Made by a program: the position numbers and the translations under genes. 64,000 bases of DNA from DATASD01 sp035478835 (GTDB lineage Bacteria > Patescibacteriota > Saccharimonadia > Saccharimonadales > UBA4665), in assembly GCA_035478835.1 (NCBI GenBank), contig DATIJH010000005.1, forward strand, positions 1 through 64,000, read 5' to 3'. The notes under the pieces are model-generated. The model saw only the letters and a program-made list of their open reading frames with translations. It did not search any database and was not told the DNA's origin. Shown piece by piece: positions 53,496 through 62,530 of the stretch. The first letter of the stretch is position 1. Each line of letters opens with the position of its first letter.

Positions 53496-54224
53496 TCAAC
53501 CTTTTAGCACTTTTTGCAACAAATAAAAGCGTTCGCGGTTGCCTTTTGTGCCGGCAACTTCACTATCGGCCTTGTCGCACACAATGTAATACTTTTTTAC
53601 CCAAGCTTCGAAATCTTTGAGAATAGCGCGACGCATTGCATCGTTTTTTATGACGCCTTTGTGTTTTGCATCGGCGCCAGCCTCGAATTGCGGCTTTAGC
53701 ATGGCGGCAATTTTTGTGTGCGGACCGGCCAGCTTGGTGAGGTGCGGCAAGATTTCGCGTAAACTTATAAAACTCACGTCGATCACAATAATGTCCGGCA
53801 TCTCAGACAGGGCGTCGAGGCTTCGAATATCAGTTTGCTCGTGCAATTCAATCTTGGGATTGCCCTGCAAGGTCGGGTGCAACTGATCGGTTCCGACATC
53901 CACTGCGATTACCTTGCGGGCGCCATGCTGCAACGCATAATCCGTAAATCCGCCGGTGGAGCTCCCTACATCAAGCACCACCGTATCTTTAAAATTAAGC
54001 TTGAGCAGCTGCGCTACCGAAGCCAGCTTGAGCCCCGCCCGCGATACATACTGCTCGCTTGCCTGCAGTACAACTTCTGCGGTTTCGTCTGCAAAATAGC
54101 CCGGTTTGGTCACGGCCTCGCCGCGCACCAGCACCTTGCCCATACGTATCCAGCTCTCGGCCTGGCTGCGCGTAGCCACTAACCCGCGCGCTACCAACAA
54201 TTGGTCGAGCCGCTGTTTGGCCAT
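53496..54224 (-). CDS. tlyA: TlyA-family rRNA 2'-O-methyltransferase (hemolysin A family), 242 aa
   Basis: S4 RNA-binding domain (1-60: RLDQLLVARGLVATRSQAESWIRMGKVLV) followed by an FtsJ-like methyltransferase with the SAM site VLDVGSSTGGFTDYALQHGA. Family members methylate 16S and 23S rRNA. Last gene of the rpsF-ssb-rpsR-x-efp cluster, starting nine bases after efp. Confidence 0.92.
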   Translation of the reverse strand: MAKQRLDQLLVARGLVATRSQAESWIRMGKVLVRGEAVTKPGYFADETAEVVLQASEQYVSRAGLKLASVAQLLKLNFKDTVVLDVGSSTGGFTDYALQHGARKVIAVDVGTDQLHPTLQGNPKIELHEQTDIRSLDALSEMPDIIVIDVSFISLREILPHLTKLAGPHTKIAAMLKPQFEAGADAKHKGVIKNDAMRRAILKDFEAWVKKYYIVCDKADSEVAGTKGNRERFYLLQKVLKG

Positions 54225-54233
54225 CGCCTTAGA

Positions 54234-54800
54234 CTACTCCTTCACGCGTTCGCGGTACGCGCCAGTTGCAGTGTCTACCGAAATCACATCGCCCTGCTTA
54301 ATAAAAGCTGGCACTTTGATGGTGATACCTGTTTCGAGCGTCGCGTCTTTTTGCACACTGCTGGTCGTGTCGCCCTTGACCACATTTTCAGCATAAGTTA
54401 CGAGCAGCGGTACGTTTTTGGGAAGTTCCACGCTAATGGCGCGGCCGTCAAAAAACTGCAGCTGCACGCGGTCGCCTTCTTTTAAGTAGCCCGCGCCGTC
54501 GCCAACCAAGTCGGCCGGCACTTCGAACTGCTCAAACGTGTCCTCGTTCATAAAGTAGAACGTTGTGCCGTCGTTGTACAAGTACTGCGCGTTCTGGTTG
54601 TTCACGTCTGCATACGCAAGTTGTTCGTTGCCTTTAAAGGTTTTTTCGAGCACTTTACCATCGAGCAAACTTTTAATGCGCACGTTCACGATTGAACCGC
54701 CTCGGCCCATAACTTTTTGGTTGTAATCAACCACGCGATACGGCACGCCTTCCAGCTGGAACAGTGTGCCCTTTTTGAGATCTGTAATGCTTAATGCCAT
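54234..54800 (-). CDS. efp: Elongation factor P, 188 aa
   Basis: It relieves ribosomes stalled at polyproline. Three beta-barrel domains of normal total length. The modification loop reads KVMGRGGSIVN, so the tip residue is Arg33 where E. coli has Lys34 (PGKG). C-terminal VDTATGAYRER is the family signature. GGAG lies upstream of the ATG. Confidence 0.96.
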   Translation of the reverse strand: MALSITDLKKGTLFQLEGVPYRVVDYNQKVMGRGGSIVNVRIKSLLDGKVLEKTFKGNEQLAYADVNNQNAQYLYNDGTTFYFMNEDTFEQFEVPADLVGDGAGYLKEGDRVQLQFFDGRAISVELPKNVPLLVTYAENVVKGDTTSSVQKDATLETGITIKVPAFIKQGDVISVDTATGAYRERVKE

Positions 54801-54810
54801 TGCCTACTCC

Positions 54811-55140
54811 TTATGCTAGTAGTGAAATTATCTGCTGGATGGTTGCCGAGATTTGTGCAACGTCGGCGGGGCCAAAAATGCCGTGCTGGCTGGCCGCCAA
54901 AATATTTTTGTTCAGGCCCTCGAGGCGCGTTTTGGCCTCATGCGCCATGTTGAGCTGCTCGGCGCGCGTCTGGGCATATTCGTAATCACGGATGTCGAGG
55001 CGCGCGTCGATAACTTGCTGCCGGATTGGCAGCACCACCTTTTGGGCGGCCGCCGGCAAACTGTGCACGTCAATCGGTGAAAACACCGCATTGAGCTGCC
55101 CGCTCAGGGCCTGCATCAGTTTGAATGGCGACCGCTCCAC
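54811..55140 (-). CDS. Hypothetical helical protein between rpsR and efp, 109 aa
   Basis: No family recognised. Strongly helical; LDIRDYEYAQTRAEQLNMAHEAKTRLEGL could form a coiled coil. No membrane segment. GTG at 55140 with AGGGG ten bases upstream is preferred; ATG at 55116 is the alternative. Its position inside a ribosomal/SSB operon suggests co-expression only. Confidence 0.6.
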   Translation of the reverse strand: MERSPFKLMQALSGQLNAVFSPIDVHSLPAAAQKVVLPIRQQVIDARLDIRDYEYAQTRAEQLNMAHEAKTRLEGLNKNILAASQHGIFGPADVAQISATIQQIISLLA

Positions 55141-55153
55141 CTTTTTAGCGCCC

Positions 55154-55357
55154 CTAGTTGTTAGCCACGAACGGCAGCAAAGCAATGTGGCGGGCACGCT
55201 TAATTGCAACGGCTAAACGACGCTGCTGCGCTTCGGTCAAGCCGGTCTTTTTGCGTGTTTCGATTTGCCCGTAGACGTTTACGTAACGCTGCAGGGTTTT
55301 AAAATCTTTGTAGTCAAAGAATGCTACATCTGTTTTGTGCTTAAAAATTTTAGCCAT
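55154..55357 (-). CDS. rpsR: 30S ribosomal protein S18, 67 aa
   Basis: S18 pattern: DYKDFKTLQRYVNVYGQIETRKKTG then LTEAQQRRLAVAIKRARHIALLPFV. AGGAG lies just before the ATG. Classic rpsF-ssb-rpsR order. Confidence 0.96.
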   Translation of the reverse strand: MAKIFKHKTDVAFFDYKDFKTLQRYVNVYGQIETRKKTGLTEAQQRRLAVAIKRARHIALLPFVANN

Positions 55358-55380
55358 AGTTAGCTCCTAGTTGAATTTCG

Positions 55381-55857
55381 TTAAAACGGAATGTCGTCGA
55401 GGTTGATCGGGTCGTCGCCGATATCTTCGATTACCACGTCCTTATTTGCCGGCTTGCTGGGCTTTGGCGCACTATTTGCGCTTGCACCGCCACCGCCATT
55501 GCCGCCATGGCTTTCGCCGCCTTCACCGCGGCTGTCGAGGAATGTCACGTCGCTCGCGAGTACCTCTACTTTGCTGCGCTTTTGACCTTCTTGTTCCCAG
55601 CTGCGGCTTTGCAGACGCCCCTGGACCAAGGCGCGGCGGCCTTTGCTCAAGTATTGCGCGACGCGCTCACCAAGCGGACCCCAAGCAACGACGTCGATGT
55701 AGTCGGTCGCTTCTTGCCATTCGCCGCTCTGATCTTTGTAGCTGCGGTTCAGCGCAAGGCTAAAGCTGCAAACTTGCTGGCCACTCGGCGTTTGGCGAAG
55801 TTCTGGGTCACGCGTCAGGTTACCCATCAAAATTACTTGGTTTAGACTTCTTGCCAT
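55381..55857 (-). CDS. ssb: Single-stranded DNA-binding protein, 158 aa
   Basis: OB-fold (residues 1-108: SLNQVILMGNLTRDPELRQTPSGQQ ... FSLALNRSYKDQSGEW), a Gly-rich disordered linker, and an acidic tail that ends DDIPF, the partner-binding tip. GAGGGGAG precedes the ATG. Lies between rpsF and rpsR. Confidence 0.96.
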   Translation of the reverse strand: MARSLNQVILMGNLTRDPELRQTPSGQQVCSFSLALNRSYKDQSGEWQEATDYIDVVAWGPLGERVAQYLSKGRRALVQGRLQSRSWEQEGQKRSKVEVLASDVTFLDSRGEGGESHGGNGGGGASANSAPKPSKPANKDVVIEDIGDDPINLDDIPF

Positions 55858-55901
55858 GGTTTGGCTCCCCTCACTTATACCCTAATTGTACTCTAGTCTG
55901 C

Positions 55902-56288
55902 TTACGCGTCTTTGCTGTCGGATTCTTCGGCCTCGGCGGTTTCACCGCGCTCAGCTGCTTTTTTGGCTTTTTCGGCCTTGGCAGCTTCGGCTTTGGCGAT
56001 AGCTTTAAGGTCTGGGCGCGTGATCAAAAAGCGCAGAACTTCGTCGGTAATGTTGAGCGTACTTTCGACTTTGCGGACAGCCTCGCCTGGCATTTCTACG
56101 GTGTAGAACACGTACACAGCGTGCTCGTTCTTTTTGATTGGATAGGCGAGCTTGCGCTTGCCCCAGTTGTCTTCGGCAACGATTTTACCACCGTTGTCGG
56201 CGATGATTTTTTGCACGCGGCTGGTAGCCTTTTCCAGATCAATTTCGAGGTCTGGGTGATACAATACGGCAATTTCGTATTGGTGCAT
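55902..56288 (-). CDS. rpsF: 30S ribosomal protein S6, 128 aa
   Basis: HQYEIAVLYHPDLEIDLEKATSRV is the S6 N-terminus; the rest of the ferredoxin-like fold is standard, with an Ala/Glu-rich C-terminal extension (about 30 residues). Start at 56288, with AAAGGAG directly upstream. It heads the operon and has its own promoter. Confidence 0.95.
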   Translation of the reverse strand: MHQYEIAVLYHPDLEIDLEKATSRVQKIIADNGGKIVAEDNWGKRKLAYPIKKNEHAVYVFYTVEMPGEAVRKVESTLNITDEVLRFLITRPDLKAIAKAEAAKAEKAKKAAERGETAEAEESDSKDA

Positions 56289-56348
56289 ACATACTCCTTT
56301 GGTTAATGCCCACACGTCTCACTGTGAGCTGAGTTAATAACAGATGTA

Positions 56349-56392
56349 ATTATACTACAAAACACCTCGCCCGGCAAGGAGCGAGGTGTTTT
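56349..56392 (-). promoter_or_regulatory. Promoter of the rpsF operon, embedded in a terminator hairpin
   Basis: TTGCCG (56372-56377), a 17-base spacer, TATAAT (56349-56354). The -35 lies in the loop of a 12-bp hairpin, AAAACACCTCGC / GCGAGGTGTTTT (56359-56392), which probably ends the transcript of the gene at 56407. Confidence 0.7.
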
Positions 56393-56406
56393 GATAGCTG
56401 AGGCCA

Positions 56407-57555
56407 CTAGCGATTGAGATTGCCGCCGTGCGTACGGGCGCTGCGCGATCCGCTTTTGCCCGAATAGCTATACGGGCGCGGCTGCTTGTGGCTGCCCGCA
56501 AAGGCTGCCGGCACTTGCTGCGGACCAGCGATTCCTTTTGCTGCCGTCGCGGCTGGGCCGTAATTACTAGGGCTCACAACCGTACTCGGCGGGAGGACAG
56601 CATCGGGCGTGTTAATAAAAGGGGTGTTCTCTGCAGTGAATGCCGGCTGATCTACACCGTGGTGAGGCTGGGATGGCTCAGCTTGAGGGGCCGGGTTCGA
56701 ATTCACCTGGGGAGTATTATCCTGCGTGTCGTGCGTACCCGGTACAGGAACAGTAGGAGTGTCATGGCCAGTTGGCGTAGGTTTACCTGAGTCGCCAGGG
56801 CGCTCGACACCTGTAATTGGCAACTCGCGCGTGGCAGTTATTTCGGCAACGACGTGGCGATCACTCACCAACGGAGCCAAAGTATTTTGCACGTCCATGG
56901 GCAGGCTAGCAGGATCGGTGTTAAACTTTTGCATAAGATCATCCGGAGTCATGTGCAATTGATGTGCCAGTTCGACTTCTTTTGCGGCCAGGTCGCCGCG
57001 GCCGACTTCTACACCTGGTTTGTACGTGACAGGCACGTTTTCGCCAGTTATGTTGTCGATAATCTGCTCATCTTCTGCGCCAACGGCATGGGCACGGGTA
57101 TTGGCGAGCTCGACGTTTTCCGCATCAGCGACGCCAAGGCCGGCCGTAGGGGCGTCAACTGCTTTGTCCTGCGCCTCGTCCGAGGCAAAACCCTCGAAGC
57201 TAACGCTGTCGATCTTCTTGCCTTCGCTCGCCAGTTTGTCGACGCCAAATGTGAAAACTTGGCGTTGCGCGTCAGTTTGTTTTTCGCTTGCTTCTGGACT
57301 TTGGCTAAAATGTGACGCCCACGGACGGGTGTCGGTGACATCCATGACCGTGGTTTCTACACCGTTATTAACAGAGGTGCGCTCGGTAACGTCCGGGCCG
57401 CCAAGTACGCTTTGCGGCAAGTTGAGCGTTCTTGCCTGCTGCTGTGCTACTTCGGCTTGCGCGGGTTGCTCACGTGGCGCCGCCTGGGCTTCGTGGCCGC
57501 CCATTAATGCAGCCGCTGTGACAGCGGCTGCGGCGGTTTCGTGTATTCGATTCAT
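56407..57555 (-). CDS. Secreted protein with a possible OmpA-like region, 382 aa
   Basis: A short signal-like segment (about 8-27, ending AQA) with few hydrophobic residues. Residues 95-170 read KIDSVSFEGFASDEAQD ... NVELANTRAHAVGA, resembling the peptidoglycan-binding OmpA domain (I-I-GhaSd, N-LA--RA--V). Residues 255-382 are Pro/Gly/Asn-rich and disordered, with a very basic end. AAGGATC precedes the ATG. Could bind cell wall, its own or a host's; this is inference. Confidence 0.65.
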   Translation of the reverse strand: MNRIHETAAAAVTAAALMGGHEAQAAPREQPAQAEVAQQQARTLNLPQSVLGGPDVTERTSVNNGVETTVMDVTDTRPWASHFSQSPEASEKQTDAQRQVFTFGVDKLASEGKKIDSVSFEGFASDEAQDKAVDAPTAGLGVADAENVELANTRAHAVGAEDEQIIDNITGENVPVTYKPGVEVGRGDLAAKEVELAHQLHMTPDDLMQKFNTDPASLPMDVQNTLAPLVSDRHVVAEITATRELPITGVERPGDSGKPTPTGHDTPTVPVPGTHDTQDNTPQVNSNPAPQAEPSQPHHGVDQPAFTAENTPFINTPDAVLPPSTVVSPSNYGPAATAAKGIAGPQQVPAAFAGSHKQPRPYSYSGKSGSRSARTHGGNLNR

Positions 57556-57649
57556 ATTTTTGATCCTTTTTGTGTTATTTGGTGCTTTATATATACTTTA
57601 GCACTTATATACATAAAAGTCAATTATATGATCTTGTGAGAGACGCCCT

Positions 57650-57973
57650 CTAGGCGTGGTGGACGGCGCCAGCACGCACTCCGTCCATGTAAGCCGCAAC
57701 ATCGGGGGCTAACATGGCCGTCTGTTCTGTAGCGCGGGCGGCGACTTCAAGTACTACGGGCGCCGATTCGGGCTCTTGGGTCGTGTCTGCTTTTTCTGCT
57801 GCAAGTATGGCGGCGCTGGCCGGATTTGGCTTCCAAGCAATGTCGGCGAAGTAGCCTTCATTGTCGTCTGGCGGCAATTTATCGGTCTGGCCATCGTAAC
57901 GGGTCTCGCCTTTCGGAACGTGCCGATGATCAAATTTGGGAGGCGTCCAGGCCTCGGAATGGAATCGTGTCAT
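57650..57973 (-). CDS. Hypothetical protein, 107 aa
   Basis: No family recognised. The N-terminal half is charged and Pro-rich; the C-terminal half (ESAPVVLEVAARATEQTAMLAPDVAAYMDG) is helical. No membrane segment. AAGGAAAC precedes the ATG. Confidence 0.6.
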   Translation of the reverse strand: MTRFHSEAWTPPKFDHRHVPKGETRYDGQTDKLPPDDNEGYFADIAWKPNPASAAILAAEKADTTQEPESAPVVLEVAARATEQTAMLAPDVAAYMDGVRAGAVHHA

Positions 57974-58074
57974 AGTTTCCTTCTATATTTCAATAACAAA
58001 ATTAAATGATACACCTAATGTGTGTAGGCTTCAAGCAATATAGTAACTCCTTGGAACAATACAAAAATTACAAA

Positions 58075-60267
58075 CTAAAGGACTTCTGGCTCTTCGGCCG
58101 CCTCGGCAGAAGAGCTGGCAAAAACATCATCAAGGCTACTGACCAGCACTTCGCGCGGACGGGCACCATCGGCGGGGCCAACAATGCCCTGCTCTTCCAT
58201 GGTTTCGATCAGGCGCGCGGCGCGGCCATAGCCAATACGTAAACGGCGCTGGAGCAAGCTGGTGCTCGCTTTGCCACCTTCAACAACGACGCGTACGGCG
58301 TCTTTCCACATGTCATCATCGGCTTCGTTAGCGCCGTAATCAGCCACAACACCGCCTTTGCCGTTGAGCTGGACCGGCTGGCTGATGATTTCGTCGTCGT
58401 ATTGCGGCGGGCGCTGCATACGGATAAAGTCGGTAATTTTGGCGGTTTCGTCGTCGTCTATAAATGCCGCTTGGACGCGCTTGGGCTTGGGCATGTCGCT
58501 GGTGAGCAAGAGCATGTCACCGCGGCCAAGCAACTTTTCGGCGCCCATTTGATCAATAATGGTGCGTGAGTCAACCTGGCTGGCCACCGTAAATGCAATA
58601 CGCGCTGGCACGTTAGCCTTAATAAGGCCGGTAATGACGTCTACCGACGGGCGCTGCGTAGCAAGCACCAGGTGGATACCGGCAGCGCGCGCCTTTTGTG
58701 CCAGGCGCACGATCAGCGCCTCGACGTCGCGCGCAGCCATCATCATAAGGTCGGCGAGCTCGTCGATCACGATCACGATGTACGGCATGCCCTCTTCTTT
58801 TTTGAGGTTGTTGTACTCAGCGATGTTGCGCTTGCCCGCTTCGGCCATAGTGCGCAAGCGGCGCTCCATTTCGGCCACGGCCCATTTAAGCGCGCTAATA
58901 CATTTTTCCGGCTCATTAATAACTGGGGTAAGAAGGTGTGGAATGTCGTTGTACGGGGTGAGCTCAACTTGCTTTGGATCAACCAAAATCAGCTTGAGGT
59001 CGGCTGGTGAGTTGCGGTACAAAAGGCTGGTTAAGATGTCGTTAATCATCACTGACTTACCAGAACCGGTTTGACCGGCCACCAAAAGGTGCGGCATCTT
59101 GGCAAGGTCGGCAACCACCGAATTACCGGCAATGTCTTTACCGATCGCAAACCCAAGCGGGCTGCTGATTTCGCCCCATTCGCGCGAACGCACGAGCGAA
59201 CTCAGGCGCACGACGGCCGGTTTGAGGTTCGGCACTTCGATGCCTACGGCGCGCTTACCCGGAATTGGCGCTTCAATGCGGATGGAATGCGCGGCTAGGT
59301 CGAGCGCCAGATTATTTTCGAGTGCGGTAATTTTGGTGAGTTTTACACCGGTTGGCGGCTTGAGCGTATACTGCGTAACGCGCGGGCCGACGTTCGCGCC
59401 CTCCATCTCCACATCAATATTAAAGTTGGCAAAGGTGTCGTGAATAACCTGCGCGCTGCTTTTAACATCGCCCGGGTCGGCCTTGTCCTGCTTTTGGTTG
59501 AGCAAATTGATGCTTGGAAATTGCCAGTTGGGATCGCTGGCGGTGGTGAGCGCCTCGTGACTTTCGCTGCTGGCGAGCTTTTGTGCCGTGTTTTTCAGGC
59601 TCTTGAGGCGCGGCTTGTCGCGCTTTTCCTGCTCATCGTTATGCTCAACCGGCACGCCTTCGTTCAATTTAAAACCGTTTGATTCTGCGCGATGCCTGAG
59701 CTGGCTGAGCTCGCCGTCTTCGTCATCGTTTTCGGATCTCTTAAATAAATGCCCAATGTTGAGCAAAACTTTTGGCGAAATACTAAACGAGAAGAATGTG
59801 GCAAGCACGGCGAACACAAACAATAACAGCGACGCCGGAAACTTATCGAGCGCGCCAAGTACCGCGCCCCCTATGAGGTGACCGACTTGTCCGCCGTGGC
59901 CGCCCGTAATTGTGCCGTCGACGGCTTTATCTGAGAACGCCGTCATTAGCCAAGAAGACGCGAACACCAGGAGCGCGATCATGCTTGCCAAATTAGCAAA
60001 CGGGATGCGCCGGTCTTCGCTCTTAAACTTGTACACGCCCCAGTAGGCCAGCGCGATTGGCAGCAAATATGCCGCCCAGCCGAACGTCCAGTAGCCGCCG
60101 TGGAACATGCCTTTGGGCAGCGCGCCGCCCGTGCCAAAGCCGCCAAGCAGCAAAAAGACAGCAAGAATAAGGAGCAGGATTGCTCCGGCGAGCGGCCAAA
60201 AGGCCGATTCTTCGGGTTCGGCTACCGCTACCCTCTTCGCGCGTGTTTGTTTTTTCTTCTGTGCCAT
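58075..60267 (-). CDS. ftsK: DNA translocase FtsK/SpoIIIE, 730 aa
   Basis: Septal DNA pump that clears the chromosome from the division site. Four N-terminal membrane helices (about 20-165), a short linker (about 165-250), the alpha/beta motor with Walker A GQTGSGKSV near 400, Walker B YIVIVIDELADLMM, and the C-terminal gamma winged helix (AVRVVVEGGKASTSLLQRRLRIGYGRAARLIE) that reads KOPS-like sites. Works with XerA at dif. TAGAAT lies nine bases before the ATG. Confidence 0.95.
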   Translation of the reverse strand: MAQKKKQTRAKRVAVAEPEESAFWPLAGAILLLILAVFLLLGGFGTGGALPKGMFHGGYWTFGWAAYLLPIALAYWGVYKFKSEDRRIPFANLASMIALLVFASSWLMTAFSDKAVDGTITGGHGGQVGHLIGGAVLGALDKFPASLLLFVFAVLATFFSFSISPKVLLNIGHLFKRSENDDEDGELSQLRHRAESNGFKLNEGVPVEHNDEQEKRDKPRLKSLKNTAQKLASSESHEALTTASDPNWQFPSINLLNQKQDKADPGDVKSSAQVIHDTFANFNIDVEMEGANVGPRVTQYTLKPPTGVKLTKITALENNLALDLAAHSIRIEAPIPGKRAVGIEVPNLKPAVVRLSSLVRSREWGEISSPLGFAIGKDIAGNSVVADLAKMPHLLVAGQTGSGKSVMINDILTSLLYRNSPADLKLILVDPKQVELTPYNDIPHLLTPVINEPEKCISALKWAVAEMERRLRTMAEAGKRNIAEYNNLKKEEGMPYIVIVIDELADLMMMAARDVEALIVRLAQKARAAGIHLVLATQRPSVDVITGLIKANVPARIAFTVASQVDSRTIIDQMGAEKLLGRGDMLLLTSDMPKPKRVQAAFIDDDETAKITDFIRMQRPPQYDDEIISQPVQLNGKGGVVADYGANEADDDMWKDAVRVVVEGGKASTSLLQRRLRIGYGRAARLIETMEEQGIVGPADGARPREVLVSSLDDVFASSSAEAAEEPEVL

Positions 60268-60386
60268 TACAGTTTGATTCTAGCAGACTTACTGCTTTTG
60301 GTTACAAATTTATTATAGCAAAAATTACAACTCATGTCAAAACTGTTATGGTTTGCTATGCGGGTTGGACGTACTGTGCCGTGCAG

Positions 60387-62504
60387 CTAATCGGTGCGGG
60401 CGTCTTGGGTGAGCAAGCGGGCGCGCATTTCTTTAAAGCGGCGTTCTTGTTCGGCAGCAATTTCTTCGCCGGTTTTAGTTTGGGCGGTTTGATGCACGGT
60501 CTTGGTGGCCTCCCCTTTGCCGCCAATGACGTTGACCACAGGAATGACGATCGGGCTGCGCTGGGTTTGCTCGAACAAATAGTGCGTGATGTGGTCTTTG
60601 AGCTCGGCTTTGAAACGGTCGAGGTCGACACGCTTGTAGCGCTGGCCAACGGCGCGGCGGAGTTCGGCGCGCAAGCCGTTCATGAGGTCCTCGTTGTCAC
60701 GCATATAGATGAAGCCGCGCGAGATGATGTCGGGGCTGGTCAGTAAGTTACCGGATTTTTTATCGACGGTGAGCACAACGGCTACGAGGCCTTCCTCGCT
60801 TAGCAGCACGCGGTCTTTGACCACTACGTTGTTGACGATGGCGCCGGTCTGGTCGACCAGAATGGTACCGTGCGGCACATTGCCGGCAACCTCGATTGTA
60901 TCCGGGGTGAGCGCGATGATGTCGCCGTTGTCGGCGTTCACACAGTTGCCGCGCGGCACGCCATTTTCGATGGCGAGCTCGATATGGCGCTGCTTAACGC
61001 GGTACGCGCCGTAGATTGGAATGAAGAATTTCGGTTGCGTGTATTGGATCATTTCGGCGTATTCGTCGCGGCTGGCATGGCCGGAAACGTGCAGCGGGCC
61101 GACGTGGTCGAGGTCGTGATTGCGCGCTTCAAACACATGCACGCCTTTGCGCGTCAGGCCGTCGACCATGTCGCCGACGAGCTTGTCGTTGCCGCTTTCC
61201 GGAATTGGTGTGCTGGAAAGGATCACGGTGTCCTGCTCTTTGAGTTTGACGTGCTTGTGATCGCCGCTGGCCATACGCTGCAAGGCGGAGCTTGGCTCGC
61301 CCTGGCTACCGGTACAGACCACGACCACTTCGTTATCCTTCATGGTGTTGACGTTGGCGATTGGCACGAATGTGCCTTTTGGAATACGCACAAATCCGTG
61401 GCGCACAGCCATTTCGAGTGTGCTGACCATGCTGCGGCCGTCCATGGCGACCTTGCGGCCGTGGTGTACGGCGGCGTTAATGATCATCTGGACGCGGTTC
61501 ATGTTGGTGCTGAACAAGCCGATAAAGATGCGGCCCGGCGCCTGTTGCATAATGTCGATGAAGCTTTGCTCGATAGTGCTTTCGGATGGCGTGCGGCCGA
61601 GGCGCTCGGCGGTGGTGCTTTCACTCAACAGGGCGAGCACACCTTCGCGGCCAAGTTCTTGCAGGCGCTCAATGTCGCTGCGCTCGTGGTCGAGCGGGTT
61701 CGGGTCAAAGCGGAAGTCACCGGTGTTAATCAAGCGGCCGACCGGCGTGTCGAGTACGATACAGGTGCTGCCGGGGATGGAGTGTGTGACGCGCACCAGC
61801 TCAACAAAGAATTCGCCGAGCTTAAGGCGCTCGTGCGTGGTTTCGTTCATGGTCACGGTCTGGAGTGCAAAGCCTTCGGGCATTGGCAAGCCAAAGTTTT
61901 CAAAGATTTCTTCGACGCGGCCGATGGTGAATTTAGAGCCATAAATTGGCGCCGGGAACTTGGGCACGATGTGCGGCAAGCCGCCGATGTGGTCAAGGTG
62001 GCCGTGCGTAATAACGTAAGCGCGCAGCTTGTGGCGGATGCTTTCGAGGTACGTGGTATCGGCGATGCCGTAGTTGATGCCCGGCAAGTCAACGCCCAGG
62101 TCGTTGCCGGCGTCCATGATGACTGCATCGTTTATGTATTCGACGAGGATCATGTTTTTGGAGCCACCGCCGTCCATGCCGCCCAAACCGATGACTTTAA
62201 GCCGGGGGCTGTCATCGATAAAGTTGGCGCGGCGCTGATTGGCCTCGGCCGGCACAACGGCTGCCGAATACTGGTTGGCGATGCGCTGTGCGTCGGTCTG
62301 CGCGCGCTTTTGAGCGCGTACGGCGGCGCCGCGAGTAGCCGAGCTAAAGTTGCTCTTCATACCGCCCTGCTGGCCACGCTTTGGGCGCTGGCCGCCAGCG
62401 TTACCGCCGCCATTTTGGCTCGGGTTGTTGCCGCCCTGCTGCTGGCCGCCATTACTCTGACGCCTGGGGCGATTATTTTTAGGTTTGTTATTGTCGTTAT
62501 TCAT
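60387..62504 (-). CDS. rnj: Ribonuclease J, 705 aa
   Basis: MBL-fold ribonuclease with both endo- and 5'-exonuclease activity, the main mRNA decay enzyme where RNase E is absent. About 130 disordered residues rich in Gly/Gln/Asn/Arg come first, then the zinc motif THGHLDHIGGLPHI, GDFRFDPNP, beta-CASP motifs (VCTGSQGEPSSAL, VSGHAS) and the C-terminal domain. AAGGA is eight bases before the ATG. It shares an operon with pnp and a glycosylase gene. Confidence 0.95.
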   Translation of the reverse strand: MNNDNNKPKNNRPRRQSNGGQQQGGNNPSQNGGGNAGGQRPKRGQQGGMKSNFSSATRGAAVRAQKRAQTDAQRIANQYSAAVVPAEANQRRANFIDDSPRLKVIGLGGMDGGGSKNMILVEYINDAVIMDAGNDLGVDLPGINYGIADTTYLESIRHKLRAYVITHGHLDHIGGLPHIVPKFPAPIYGSKFTIGRVEEIFENFGLPMPEGFALQTVTMNETTHERLKLGEFFVELVRVTHSIPGSTCIVLDTPVGRLINTGDFRFDPNPLDHERSDIERLQELGREGVLALLSESTTAERLGRTPSESTIEQSFIDIMQQAPGRIFIGLFSTNMNRVQMIINAAVHHGRKVAMDGRSMVSTLEMAVRHGFVRIPKGTFVPIANVNTMKDNEVVVVCTGSQGEPSSALQRMASGDHKHVKLKEQDTVILSSTPIPESGNDKLVGDMVDGLTRKGVHVFEARNHDLDHVGPLHVSGHASRDEYAEMIQYTQPKFFIPIYGAYRVKQRHIELAIENGVPRGNCVNADNGDIIALTPDTIEVAGNVPHGTILVDQTGAIVNNVVVKDRVLLSEEGLVAVVLTVDKKSGNLLTSPDIISRGFIYMRDNEDLMNGLRAELRRAVGQRYKRVDLDRFKAELKDHITHYLFEQTQRSPIVIPVVNVIGGKGEATKTVHQTAQTKTGEEIAAEQERRFKEMRARLLTQDARTD

Positions 62505-62530
62505 CTGGTCTATCCTTTCTTTGGAAGATA

